This document shows, in pieces, positions 16,227-24,669 of a stretch of DNA of 64,000 nucleotides. Every line of letters starts with the position of its first letter. The first letter of the stretch is position 1. The DNA is taken from contig NZ_BEWA01000014.1 in assembly GCF_003112535.1 (NCBI RefSeq), positions 124,001 to 188,000 of the forward strand. Reading direction: 5' to 3'. Under the pieces are notes generated by a model. That model saw only the letters and a list, made by a program, of their open reading frames with translations, ran no database searches and was not told the origin of the DNA. The position numbers were made by a program, and so were the translations under genes. Source of the stretch: Streptomyces rishiriensis. Its GTDB lineage: Bacteria > Actinomycetota > Actinomycetes > Streptomycetales > Streptomycetaceae.

Positions 16227-18497
16227 TCAGGGGGTGAGCTGCCAGCGCTGGATGTAGCCGACGTCGATCGACGCGCGGTCCTGGACGCGCAGTTTCCAGG
16301 TCCCGTCGAGGGGCTGTGCGGAGGCGTCGACGGTGAAGGTCTGGTCGACGTTGTCGGCGGAGCCGCCGCTGCGGTTGAGCAGGGAGTAGACGGTGCCGTT
16401 CGGACCGACGAGGTCGACGGTCAGGTCACCGCGGTAGGTGTGGACGATGTTGACGTAGACGGAGGTGGTGGCGGAGGCGTTGCCGTCGCGGCCCGTGATG
16501 GTGACGGGGGACTCCACGGCGGCCCCGTTGTCCGGGATGTCGACGCGGGTGCCGTTGGCGTAGATGTACGCGATCCGCCAGGCGAAGGTGTCCGTGACGG
16601 ACGCGCCGGTGGCGTCGGTCACCTTGACGGAGACGTCGCTGTCGCCGAGCGACGTCGGCGTTCCGGAGATCAGTCCGCTCGGGCTGATGCTCAGTCCGTC
16701 GGGCAGTCCGGTCGCCTCATAGGTCAGGCCCGCCCCGGAGTTGGTGGTGTACGCGTCCACCTGGAGGCTCACCGCCTGGCCGATGCCGCTGGTCTGGTCG
16801 GCGATCGGGGCGAGGTTGACGCCGAGGGCTATGCGGTTGCCGACGTTGATGGCGGCCCACGCGTCGGCGACGGCGAGGTAGGTGGGGCTGTACGCCCCGA
16901 ACAGGTCGCTCGTCGCCTGGAGGGTCGCGGTGCGCGCGCCGGCGTAGTCGGTCGACGAGGTCATGTACGTCGTCAGCGCCCGGTACCAGATGGCGGCGGC
17001 GTTCTCGATGCCGACGCCGGTGACGGGACGGCCGTCGGAGGTGGGGCTGTCGTAGGCGACGCCGTTCACGGTCTTGGCGCCGCTGCCCTCGGAGAGCAGA
17101 TAGAAGAAGTGGTTCGCGGGGCCCGAGGAGTAGTGGACGTCGAGGCCGCCCAGGGAGGAGCTCCAGCTGTCGCGCGAGGAGCCGTCCCTGGAGGGCTTGT
17201 CCATGTAGCGCAGGGGGGTGCCGTCGCCGTTGATGTCGATCTTCTCGCCGACGAGGTAGTCGCCGGGGTCGGCGGCGAGGTGCGCGTGGAACTCGACGGC
17301 GGCGGCGAAGATGTCGGAGGTCGCCTCGTTGAGGCCGCCGGACTCGCCGGAGTAGTTCAGGTTGGCGGTGGCGGCGGTGACTCCGTGGCTCATCTCGTGG
17401 GCCGCGACGTCGAGGGCGGTCAGCGGGTGCGTGTTGCCCGAGCCGTCGCCGTAGGTCATGCAGAAGCAGCTGTCCTGCCAGAAGGCGTTGACGTAGTTGT
17501 TGCCGTAGTGGGCTCGGCTGTAGGCGGCGACCCCGTCGTTGCGGATGCCGTTGCGGCCGAACTCCTCCTTGTAGTAGTCCCAGGTCGCCGCGGCGCCGAA
17601 GGCCACGTCGACGCCGGCCGTCTGGCGGTTCGCGGGCAGACCGTTGCCCCAGACATCGTTGTCGTCCGTGAAGAGGGTCCCGGTGCCCGAGGTGCCCTGG
17701 TTCAGGTCGTAGGTCTTGTGACCGGCGCGGTCGGGGTCGGTGAGCTGGTACGTCGACCCCGACTGGGTGCTGCCGACGGGAACCGTGCCGACGTACTGGC
17801 CGGTGCCGGTGCCGGTGTGGACCTTCTCGGCGGCGAGGATCGGCTTGCCCGTGGTCGCGTCGGTGACCACCTGGAGCTCGCTGGGCGTGCCGTCGTCCTG
17901 GACGCCGTGGACGACGGTCTCCCAGGCCAGGACGGGCTTGCCCGCCGCGGCCCATATGACCAGACGCGGCGCGCGCTCGGTCGCGGCGCCGGTGACGTCG
18001 GCGCCCTTGGCGGCGGCCAGCGCCTTGCCGGTGGCGCTCGACGCCGCGAGCTTCGGGGTGAGGGAGGGCACCTCGAGGGTGGCGCCGGTGGCCCGGGACA
18101 CGGTGGTCCGGCCCCCGGCGGCGTGGACGACCAGGTCGCCGCCGAGCACCGGAAGTCCGGCATAGGTGCGCTCGTAGCGGGTGTGGGTAGTGCCGTCCGC
18201 GTCCTGGACGACGTCCTTCACGAGCAGTTTCTCCTGCGTGCCGAGGGCGAGCCGCTGGGCCGTGGCGCCGGCGGCGGTCTGCGCCGCCTTGATCAGCGAG
18301 GCGCGGCGGGCGGGCGACAGGGGTTTCGCGGCGGCGCCGGCGCGCGGTGTGGCGGTGATCCGCGAGGGGCCGGAATCCGCGGGGGCCGCGGTGGCGGCGC
18401 CCGTGGGGGCGCCCATGGCCAGCAGGGTGCCGATGGCCGTCAACGCGAGGGCGGTGGCGCGTCTGCGCCGGAGGGTGGGGCTGGGTCGCCGGGACAA
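16227..18497 (-). CDS. Secreted M4 (thermolysin-family) metalloprotease with P-domain
   Basis: 756 aa from a TTG at 18497, selected because GAAGGAG sits 6 nt upstream; longer frames are Pro/His-rich and non-coding. Order: signal peptide (RRRRATALALTAIGTLLAMGAPTGAATA); FTP/PepSY propeptide (LVKDVVQDADGTTHTRYERTYAGLPVLGGDLVVH); catalytic M4 domain with HEMSH (His367, His371) and the third zinc ligand in GGLNEATSDIF; M4 C-terminal helical domain (HYSSGPANHFFYLLSEG); a putative Ig-like domain (GLTYEATGLPDGLSISPSGLISGTP); and a proprotein-convertase-type P-domain (VNIVHTYRGDLTVDLVGPNGTVYSLLN). It digests extracellular protein. A paralog with a different C-terminus lies at 40873-43275. Confidence 0.93.
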   Translation of the reverse strand: MSRRPSPTLRRRRATALALTAIGTLLAMGAPTGAATAAPADSGPSRITATPRAGAAAKPLSPARRASLIKAAQTAAGATAQRLALGTQEKLLVKDVVQDADGTTHTRYERTYAGLPVLGGDLVVHAAGGRTTVSRATGATLEVPSLTPKLAASSATGKALAAAKGADVTGAATERAPRLVIWAAAGKPVLAWETVVHGVQDDGTPSELQVVTDATTGKPILAAEKVHTGTGTGQYVGTVPVGSTQSGSTYQLTDPDRAGHKTYDLNQGTSGTGTLFTDDNDVWGNGLPANRQTAGVDVAFGAAATWDYYKEEFGRNGIRNDGVAAYSRAHYGNNYVNAFWQDSCFCMTYGDGSGNTHPLTALDVAAHEMSHGVTAATANLNYSGESGGLNEATSDIFAAAVEFHAHLAADPGDYLVGEKIDINGDGTPLRYMDKPSRDGSSRDSWSSSLGGLDVHYSSGPANHFFYLLSEGSGAKTVNGVAYDSPTSDGRPVTGVGIENAAAIWYRALTTYMTSSTDYAGARTATLQATSDLFGAYSPTYLAVADAWAAINVGNRIALGVNLAPIADQTSGIGQAVSLQVDAYTTNSGAGLTYEATGLPDGLSISPSGLISGTPTSLGDSDVSVKVTDATGASVTDTFAWRIAYIYANGTRVDIPDNGAAVESPVTITGRDGNASATTSVYVNIVHTYRGDLTVDLVGPNGTVYSLLNRSGGSADNVDQTFTVDASAQPLDGTWKLRVQDRASIDVGYIQRWQLTP

Positions 18498-19002
18498 CGG
18501 GTTCTCCTTCTGTGCGACGGTCGGCCCGTGAGGGGCCGGGTGGGACAGACCGGCGGGATGAGGCCGGTCCGGAGCGCTGCACGACAGGCGGGTGGAAGGA
18601 GGTGGGGGGTGGCTGGCCGGTGCGCCGCATGATGCGGGTGTGAAGGAATGGTGAACTTCCGCAGCAGGGTGGCACTCGGTGCCCACTTTTGTCATGGGAC
18701 TGCCAAGACATCGGCTGGAAATGACCATGAGCTGCTGCGGATTCCGCCTGCTCGGCGCACGTTTTCAGCCGCGGGGCCCCCGCCGGTGTCGGCCGCCGGC
18801 GCGGGGAGGCCGGTCGGCCGTGTGGCGGGTCAGCGCGGAGACCCTGCGTGGCGCGGGTGTGGCCGACGGTCACGGGCGCCGGCGCGCACCGCGACCCGTC
18901 CGTTCGAGTGGTCGCCTTCCGCTCGTGGTCGTAGCGTCGGTAGAGGATCCCGGCGGGACGCGGCACAACGGCGCGCCACTGTCCGGACGGGTGGGAGCGG
19001 AC
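18498..19002. other. Divergent intergenic region of M4 protease 1
   Basis: 505 bp between the protease (leftward) and a small secreted protein (rightward). It holds the inverted repeat GGCACTCGGTGCC at 18671-18683. I see no gene here, although one frame is open across it. Confidence 0.5.
18671..18683. promoter_or_regulatory. GGCAC-GTGCC inverted repeat upstream of M4 protease 1
   Basis: GGCAC TCG GTGCC lies 174 bp upstream of the protease start. A similar GGCAC C GTGCC lies upstream of the paralogous protease at 43380-43390. A shared operator is possible, but five-base arms are weak evidence. Confidence 0.25.
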
Positions 19003-19479
19003 ATGCGACAGATGCGACAGATGACGCGAACGGCGGTCACGATCTGTGCGGCGCTGGGCCTCACGGCGACCGTCGGCTCGGCCGCGGCCGCGCCGGCCTC
19101 GTCGCCGCCCGCGCAGCGCCCGGCCGCGGTACGGCAGACCCGGCCGCCGGTCCTGGTCGACTGCTTCGGACACGCCCAGGTGCGACCCAGCCGCTTCATC
19201 CTGGCCTGCGGCGACGGCAACAGCCGTCTCGTGTCGCTGCACTGGAACAGCTGGGGTGCGCGCTCGGCGCGTGGCCGGGGGGTCAACGTCGTCAACGACT
19301 GCGTTCCGTACTGCGCGGCCGGCCGCTTCCACCAGTACGCCGTCGTGGTGAAGCTGGACCGCCCGCAGCCCTGGAAGAAGCGCCCCCACGTGCAGCACTA
19401 CAGCCGGATCACGCTCTTCTACCCGAAGGACAGGCCGGCGCACGTCGGGCGGGTCGTGACGTATTCGCTCTGGAACTGA
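19003..19479 (+). CDS. Small secreted protein of unknown function
   Basis: 158 aa from the ATG at 19003, with GGGAG 7 nt upstream. A signal peptide (MTRTAVTICAALGLTATVGSAAAA) is followed by about 110 residues with four Cys (LVDCFGHAQVRPSRFILACGDGN and NDCVPYCAAGRFH), likely two disulfides. Trp and basic residues are frequent: LHWNSWGARSARGRG, PWKKRPHVQHYSRITLFYPK. The pattern is common among streptomycete secreted proteins without known function. Multiple in-frame ATGs (19003, 19012, 19021) make the exact start uncertain. Confidence 0.7.
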   Translation: MRQMRQMTRTAVTICAALGLTATVGSAAAAPASSPPAQRPAAVRQTRPPVLVDCFGHAQVRPSRFILACGDGNSRLVSLHWNSWGARSARGRGVNVVNDCVPYCAAGRFHQYAVVVKLDRPQPWKKRPHVQHYSRITLFYPKDRPAHVGRVVTYSLWN

Positions 19480-19480
19480 T

Positions 19481-19498
19481 CCCGTCCTCCCGGACGGG
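19481..19498. terminator. Short terminator hairpin between convergent genes
   Basis: CCCGTCC (19481-19487) pairs with GGACGGG (19492-19498) over a 4-nt loop, right after the stop of the small secreted protein. It faces the flavodoxin-like gene that ends at 19561. Confidence 0.45.
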
Positions 19499-19536
19499 GC
19501 GCTCACCGACGCCCACCGGCGCCCGCCCTCCGGCTC

Positions 19537-19575
19537 GGGTCGGTCCATGAGCCCATCGGGTCAGTCCATGAGCCC
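19537..19575. repeat. Tandem duplication of the flavodoxin-like gene 3' end
   Basis: An 18-base unit (19537-19554) recurs 21 bp later (19558-19575) with one difference. The right copy contains the last codons and stop of the flavodoxin-like gene. The left copy is the same end duplicated just past the stop, with the TGA triplet altered. Confidence 0.7.
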
Positions 19576-20013
19576 GGCCGCGACGGTCGCTCCCAGTTCC
19601 CAGCAGGCCTCCAGGTCGCCGCTGCCCGGTTCCCCGGTGACGGTGACCGGCTCGGCCGCGCGCCGCCAGCCCAGGCCCGTGGTGACGGTCTCGATGGAGC
19701 GCACCGCCCCCGTGACGTCGTTGCCGCCGTGCACGTAGTAGCCGAAGGGCCGGCCGCGGGTGGCGTCGAGGCACGGGTAGTAGATCTGGTCGAAGAAGTG
19801 CTTGAGCGCGCCGGACATGTAGCCGAGGTTGGCCGGGGTGCCCAGCAGACAGGCGTCGGCGGCCAGGACGTCGGAGGCGGTCGCGGCGAGGGCCGCGCGG
19901 CGCTCGACGCGGACGCCCTCGATCTCCGGCGCGGTCGCGCCCGAGACGACCGCTTCGAAAAGGGCCTGGCAGTGGGGCGAGGGGGTGTGATGAACGATCA
20001 GCAAGGTGGCCAC
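19561..20013 (-). CDS. Flavodoxin/NADPH-dependent FMN reductase-like protein
   Basis: 150 aa from the GTG at 20013 (ATLLIVHHTPSPHCQALFEAVVSG). The phosphate-binding loop of a flavodoxin-like fold is HHTPSPHCQALFEAV. ACLLGTPANLGYMSGALKHFFDQIYYP is the typical second FMN-loop region of the WrbA/FMN_red superfamily, and GYYVHGGNDVTGAVRSIETV follows. It probably binds FMN and acts as a quinone or general reductase; the substrate is unknown. It is divergent from a lipoprotein gene, with 179 bp between. Confidence 0.8.
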   Translation of the reverse strand: MATLLIVHHTPSPHCQALFEAVVSGATAPEIEGVRVERRAALAATASDVLAADACLLGTPANLGYMSGALKHFFDQIYYPCLDATRGRPFGYYVHGGNDVTGAVRSIETVTTGLGWRRAAEPVTVTGEPGSGDLEACWELGATVAAGLMD

Positions 20014-20192
20014 GGCACGCAACCCTGCCCGCTCCCCCGGTCCGGCCGCAAGCGACGCCGCCGTCACCCGGTCCGGGCCCGGGCCGCCGCGTCGGCCTCG
20101 GCACGGGCGACAGGACTCCGACCCCGGAACCGGGGGCATGCCAGCGCCCTGTGACGGGTACTCAGAGGCACACGACACTCAGGGAGGACGAG

Positions 20193-20762
20193 GTGCTCAC
20201 TCGGGGCTCGGCGATGGTGTGGGCGGCGGCGGTTGCGCTGGCGCTGGCCGGCTGCTCCGCCGGGGACGACGGGAAGGCGGCGCAGCCGACGGACGAGACC
20301 ACCGTCGGCGTGACGGTCTCCGACCCCCCGCCGACGTCCGCCTCGGCCTCCCCGTCCTCACCCGCAGCCGCCTCCCCCAGCGCCTCGGATCCGGCGGGCG
20401 CGAGCCCCTCGGCGTCCGTCACCGGGCAGGGCCGGAATCTGGTGACGATGACGATCAGCGGGGGGTTCGCGGGGGTGAACCGCGAAGTGATCCTGCGGGG
20501 CGACGGCACCGTCCGCACCACCGACCGGGGCGCCTCCGGAGCACACCGCACGACCACGGCCCAGTTCACGAGGCTGCGCGCCCTGCTCGCGGACCCGGCG
20601 CTCGCCGACGTCCCCGCGTTCTCGCTGGACGGGGGAGCCGCGGACAAGTTCCGGTACACGCTCCAGTTCCACGGGCGCACGGTCACGACGGACCGCACCG
20701 CGGACGCGCCGGCGCTGAAGCGTCTCATCGACGCCCTGGAGAAGTGGCTGCCGAAGAGCTGA
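20193..20762 (+). CDS. Lipoprotein of unknown function
   Basis: 189 aa from the GTG at 20193, with AGGGAGG 5 nt upstream. The lipobox ALALAGC gives a lipidated Cys after about 20 residues. A Ser/Pro/Ala linker of about 60 residues then spans the cell wall. A C-terminal beta-rich domain follows (LVTMTISGGFAGVNREVILRGDGTVRTTDRGASGAHRTTTAQFTRLRALLADPALADVP...). I recognise the layout as common in Streptomyces, but no function is known. It lies in front of the LacI operator region, about 55 bp before it. Confidence 0.75.
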   Translation: MLTRGSAMVWAAAVALALAGCSAGDDGKAAQPTDETTVGVTVSDPPPTSASASPSSPAAASPSASDPAGASPSASVTGQGRNLVTMTISGGFAGVNREVILRGDGTVRTTDRGASGAHRTTTAQFTRLRALLADPALADVPAFSLDGGAADKFRYTLQFHGRTVTTDRTADAPALKRLIDALEKWLPKS

Positions 20763-20817
20763 CCCCGCGAGCGGCCGGCGCCCCGCCCGTCGAATGCGAC
20801 GGATGCGGTCACACCTC

Positions 20818-20896
20818 TTGACGACCGTCTTATGACTGCGTAGACATGTCAGCGCAGACATGACTGCGCAGTCATTCGAACGACGTGCGCAGTCAT
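20818..20896 (+). promoter_or_regulatory. Promoter with clustered LacI-type operator half-sites
   Basis: A candidate promoter is TTGACG (20818-20823), 17 bp, TAGACA (20841-20846). Over and after it lie ATGACTGCG (20832-20840), the perfect 16-bp palindrome ATGACTGCGCAGTCAT (20860-20875) and another CGCAGTCAT (20888-20896). The repeat AGACATG also occurs twice (20842 and 20856). The palindrome has the central CG typical of LacI-family operators. It sits about 100 bp upstream of the lacI-type gene, so autoregulation is likely. Confidence 0.65.
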
Positions 20897-20973
20897 GCGG
20901 AGGAGGCCTGACACGGACGTCCGGCACGGACGTCTGGCACCATCGTGGGGACGCGCGGCTACCGGGAGACACC

Positions 20974-22116
20974 ATGACGCGAGGAACAGGGCGGGGCGGG
21001 CACTCCCCCGCGCCGCGCAGCGTGGACGTGGCCCGTCTGGCCGGCGTCTCGCAGAAGACGGTGTCGCGGGTCTTCAACGACGAGCAGTACGTCTCCGCCG
21101 ATGTGCGGCGACGCGTCCTCGAAGCCGCCGAAGAGCTCGGTTACCGGCGCAACAACGCCGCCCGGGCCCTGGCCTCCGGGCGCACCCGCTCGATCGGCGT
21201 GGTCACCCTCGGCACGGCCCTGTACGGTCCCGCCTCCCTGCTCATGGGCGTCGAGCGGGTCGTGCGGGACACGGGATACGCGCTGCGGGTGGTCAACACG
21301 GTGGAAGGCGATCCCGCGGGCATCGCGGGCGCCGTGGACTCGCTCCTGGACCAGGGCGTGGACGGCATCGTCATCTCCGAACCGATCGACGAGCAGGCGG
21401 CCGGCGGAGACGTCGCCCTGCGCGTCGACGTCCCCGTCCTGGTCCTCGGCGCCCCGTCGCCCGTCGCCGCGCCCACCGTGCTGACGGCGGGCGACGGAGC
21501 CGACCTCATGGCCCGCGTCGCCACCGAACACCTGCTGGGCCTGGGCCATGCGACGGTTCATCACCTCGCGGGCCCGCAGGCCTGGTACGCCGCCCGGGAC
21601 CGGCTGGACGGCTGGCGGGCGGCGCTGACCGCCCACGGCCGGGACGTGCCGTCGGTCGTCGAGGGCGACTGGTCGGCCGCGTCCGGTTACGCGGCCGGCC
21701 GCGAGCTGGCCGCGGACGGCGACGTGACCGCGGTGTTCGCCGCCAACGACGACATGGCGATCGGTCTCATCCGCGCGCTGGCGGAGGCCGGACGTCGGGT
21801 GCCGCACGACGTCAGCGTCGTCGGCTTCGACGACGTTCCGGTCGCCGCCTATGTGACTCCTCCGCTGACCACGGTGCCGCAGCGGTTCGACGCCGTGGCG
21901 CAGGAGGGCCTCAAGCGCCTCGTGCACGCCATCGAGAACCCGGACGCGACCCCCTTGCCGGCGAGCGACCCACCGGTCGACCTCGTCGTCCGCGCCTCGA
22001 CCGCGCCCCCGTCGAACCGGACGACCCCGGCTCGCGGACGGCCCGCCGCACCGCGGTCCGGCAACGCCGCGCACACTCCGCCGCACGCGAACGGAGGCCG
22101 CTCGACACCGCACTGA
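20974..22116 (+). CDS. LacI-family transcriptional regulator
   Basis: 380 aa from the ATG at 20974, with GGGAG 6 nt upstream. The N-terminal HTH is SVDVARLAGVSQKTVSRVFNDEQYVSADVRRRVLEAAEELGYRRNNAARALASGRT, followed by a hinge and a periplasmic-binding-type effector domain (SIGVVTLGTALYGPASLL ... VFAANDDMAIGLIRALAEAGRRVPHDVSVVGFDDVPVAAYVTPPLTTV). The tail beyond residue ~345 is long, Pro/Thr/Arg-rich and probably disordered, which is unusual for the family. It most likely represses the adjacent sugar importer and glycosidases and releases DNA on binding a sugar derived from their substrate. Confidence 0.92.
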   Translation: MTRGTGRGGHSPAPRSVDVARLAGVSQKTVSRVFNDEQYVSADVRRRVLEAAEELGYRRNNAARALASGRTRSIGVVTLGTALYGPASLLMGVERVVRDTGYALRVVNTVEGDPAGIAGAVDSLLDQGVDGIVISEPIDEQAAGGDVALRVDVPVLVLGAPSPVAAPTVLTAGDGADLMARVATEHLLGLGHATVHHLAGPQAWYAARDRLDGWRAALTAHGRDVPSVVEGDWSAASGYAAGRELAADGDVTAVFAANDDMAIGLIRALAEAGRRVPHDVSVVGFDDVPVAAYVTPPLTTVPQRFDAVAQEGLKRLVHAIENPDATPLPASDPPVDLVVRASTAPPSNRTTPARGRPAAPRSGNAAHTPPHANGGRSTPH

Positions 22117-22394
22117 CCAGCACGACCGGCCGGCCGCTCTCATGGCCGCGCACATGCCCCCGGGACGAAGAGCCGCACCGTCCACGCCCCTGGTCGCCCT
22201 CCTCTCGCCGGAGCCGCACCGGGCCGCCGCCGGCCTCGGCGGTCCCTGAGCCGGGTCTCCGACCCCGCAACCCCCTTCACCGCCTCGACCGCATCGGCGG
22301 TCCAGTCCCGGTCCTCGCGTTCACGCCTTCCTCCACCATGTCCCCCGCACGCCCGTCAGGCGTGCCGTGACCATCGCCTCGGCGGGAGTCCACC

Positions 22395-23789
22395 ATGCCC
22401 CAGAACGCCTTCACGTCCTTGTCCGGCCGCTCCTCGATGAGCCGGCGCCTGTTCCTCACCACGACGGGCGCGCTGTCGCTCGGCGCCGCCCTCACCGCCT
22501 GCGGCGGGGGCTCCGGCGGCTCCCCGGCGTCCGCCGAGCCGGTCAGCCGGGCCGACACCGACAAGGCGATGAAGACGCCGACCGAGCTGACGTTCTGGAC
22601 CTGGGTCCCGAACATCGACAAGGAGGTCGCGCTCTTCGAGAAGCGGTACCCGGCGATCAAGGTCAAGGTCGTCAACGCGGGCCAGGGCACCCCGCAGTAC
22701 ACCAAGCTGCGCACCGCGCTGAAGGCCGGCAGCGGCGCCCCTGACATGGTGCAGATCGAGTACCAGGCCATTCCGACCTTCACCATCACCGACAGCCTGC
22801 TGGATCTGCGTCCTTACGGCGCGTCCGCGCTGAAGCCGGCCTTCGTGGACTGGACTTGGGCCCAGGTCAGCGGCGGCGACGGCGAGGTGTGGGCGATCCC
22901 GCAGGACACCGGCCCGATGGGCATGCTGTACCGGCGGGACATCTTCGACGCGCACGGCATCGACGTGCCCACGACGTGGGACGAGTTCGCCGCGGCGGCG
23001 CGCAAGCTGCACCAGGCCGACCCGGACGTCTATCTCACCAACCTCGCGGCCAACCAGGTCGCCGCCTGGCACGGTTTGCTCTGGCAGGCGGGCGCGAAGC
23101 CGTATGCCACCTCCGGCAGGGGCGACATCGCCATCAGCGTCGACGACGCCGTGTCCAAGAAGCTCGGCGCCTACTGGGGCGGCCTCGCGAAGGAAGGCGT
23201 CATCGGAGTCGAGCCCGACTTCACCGACTCCTGGTACGCGGCCCTCAACCGGGGCAAGTACGCCACCTGGATCACCGCGGCCTGGGGCCCGGTCTTCCTC
23301 TCCGGCTCCGCCAAGGCCACCGCGGGCAAGTGGCGGGCCGCCCCGCTGCCGCAGTGGGACGCCGCCAGGCCCAGCTCGGGCAACTGGGGCGGCTCGACCA
23401 CCGCCGTCGTCCGCGGCACCAAGAACCCTGTCGCCGCCGCGCTGTTCGCGCAGTTCCTCAACAGCGACCCGGCCGGCGCCAAGATGTTCGCCACCGAACA
23501 GTTCTTCTTCCCGGCGACCAAGGCCCTGCTCACGGACGCCTCGTTCGTCTCGGACGCCCCCGCGTTCTACGGCGGACAGAAGGTCAACCAGGTCTTCGCC
23601 GACGTCAGCTCCACGGTCAACTCCTCCTTCCAGTGGCCCCCGTTCCTCGACCAGGCGGCGACCGACTGGACCGAGACGGTGGGCAAGTCCCTCGCCGACA
23701 AGGGCGACACGGTCGGGGCCCTCGGCGACTGGCAGTCACGGCTCACCACGTACGCCAAGGGCCAGGGCTTCACCGTCAAGGGGAGCTGA
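22395..23789 (+). CDS. Sugar ABC transporter substrate-binding lipoprotein (CUT1)
   Basis: 464 aa from the ATG at 22395, with GGGAG upstream. The signal has RR and a lipobox (SRRLFLTTTGALSLGAALTACGGG, Cys36). The family-1 extracellular solute-binding fold is shown by ELTFWTWVPNIDKEVALFEKRYPAIKVKVVNAGQGTPQYTKLRTALKAGSGAPDMVQIEYQ, then YRRDIFDAHGIDVPTTWDEFAAAARKL. It captures an oligosaccharide outside the membrane for the two permeases that follow immediately. The ATPase is missing from the cluster, as is usual in Streptomyces, where a shared MsiK-type ATPase serves many such importers. Transcription probably depends on the LacI regulator upstream, although no copy of its palindrome lies directly ahead. 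Confidence 0.92.
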   Translation: MPQNAFTSLSGRSSMSRRLFLTTTGALSLGAALTACGGGSGGSPASAEPVSRADTDKAMKTPTELTFWTWVPNIDKEVALFEKRYPAIKVKVVNAGQGTPQYTKLRTALKAGSGAPDMVQIEYQAIPTFTITDSLLDLRPYGASALKPAFVDWTWAQVSGGDGEVWAIPQDTGPMGMLYRRDIFDAHGIDVPTTWDEFAAAARKLHQADPDVYLTNLAANQVAAWHGLLWQAGAKPYATSGRGDIAISVDDAVSKKLGAYWGGLAKEGVIGVEPDFTDSWYAALNRGKYATWITAAWGPVFLSGSAKATAGKWRAAPLPQWDAARPSSGNWGGSTTAVVRGTKNPVAAALFAQFLNSDPAGAKMFATEQFFFPATKALLTDASFVSDAPAFYGGQKVNQVFADVSSTVNSSFQWPPFLDQAATDWTETVGKSLADKGDTVGALGDWQSRLTTYAKGQGFTVKGS

Positions 23790-23790
23790 C

Positions 23791-24669
23791 ATGGCCGCCA
23801 CACACCGTCGCCGGGCTGCGGGACCCCTGTTCGTCGCGCCGTTCATGGTGCTGTTCCTGCTGCTCTTCCTCGCTCCGCTCGGCTACGCCGCCTATCTCAG
23901 CCTGTTCCAGGAACGGCTCATCGGCGGCACGGCCTTCGTCGGGCTCGACAACTACGTGCAGGCCCTGAGTGATCCGCAGTTCCTGCACGGCATCGGACGC
24001 GTCGCGCTGTTCTTCGTGATCCAGGTGCCCGTGATGCTGCTGCTGGCTCTGGCGTTCGCCCTGGCTCTCGACAGCGGACTGCTCCGGCTCGCCCGGGTGA
24101 TCCGGCTCGGCATCTTCGTCCCGTACGCCGTTCCCAGCGTGGTCGCGACGCTCATGTGGGGCTATCTGTACGGCCCGGACTTCGGACCCTTCGCCCAGCT
24201 CAGTCGGCACCTGAGCGTGCCCGTCCCGGACTTCCTCGGCGACGGCTGGATGCTCGGCAGCCTTGCGAACATCGTGACCTGGGAGTTCGTCGGCTACAAC
24301 ATGATCATCCTGTACGCCGCTCTGCGCACCGTCCCCGGAGAGCTGTACGAGGCGGCCGCGGTGGACGGGGCCGGCGCCTGGCGCACCGCCTGGTCGGTCA
24401 AACTGCCGGCCCTGCGACCGGCGCTGATGCTCACCCTGCTGTTCTCGGTGATCGGCAGCTTCCAGCTGTTCAACGAGCCGAAGCTGCTGATGGCCATCGC
24501 CCCGGACGTGATCAGCAGTTCCTACACCGCCAACCTCTACGCCTACACGCTCGCCTTCACCGGACAGCAGGTCAACTACGCGGCCACGGTCTCCTTCCTC
24601 CTCGGCCTCGTCATCGTGATCGCCTCCTACGCCGTCCTGCTCACCGCGAACCGCAGGAGGACCCCGTGA
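23791..24669 (+). CDS. Sugar ABC transporter permease 1 (MalF-type)
   Basis: 292 aa, starting one base after the binding-protein stop. Six hydrophobic helices are visible from LFVAPFMVLFLLLFLAPLGYAAYLSLF to FLLGLVIVIASYAVLLTAN. The EAA loop that contacts the ATPase is YEAAAVDGAGAWRTAWSVKLPALRPALM. This is standard for CUT1 oligosaccharide importers. It overlaps permease 2 by four bases (GTGA), so the two are translated together. Confidence 0.93.
   Translation: MAATHRRRAAGPLFVAPFMVLFLLLFLAPLGYAAYLSLFQERLIGGTAFVGLDNYVQALSDPQFLHGIGRVALFFVIQVPVMLLLALAFALALDSGLLRLARVIRLGIFVPYAVPSVVATLMWGYLYGPDFGPFAQLSRHLSVPVPDFLGDGWMLGSLANIVTWEFVGYNMIILYAALRTVPGELYEAAAVDGAGAWRTAWSVKLPALRPALMLTLLFSVIGSFQLFNEPKLLMAIAPDVISSSYTANLYAYTLAFTGQQVNYAATVSFLLGLVIVIASYAVLLTANRRRTP

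Noticed and set aside
16717..19548. 943-codon open frame on the minus strand overlapping M4 protease 1
   Set aside because: It is the shadow of the protease in another frame. The translation is Arg/Pro/His-rich without domains, and the protease frame has all M4 motifs.
20118..20192. tRNA gene in the flavodoxin-lipoprotein spacer
   Set aside because: No cloverleaf with a T-loop GTTCGAATC-type sequence could be built here or elsewhere in the window.
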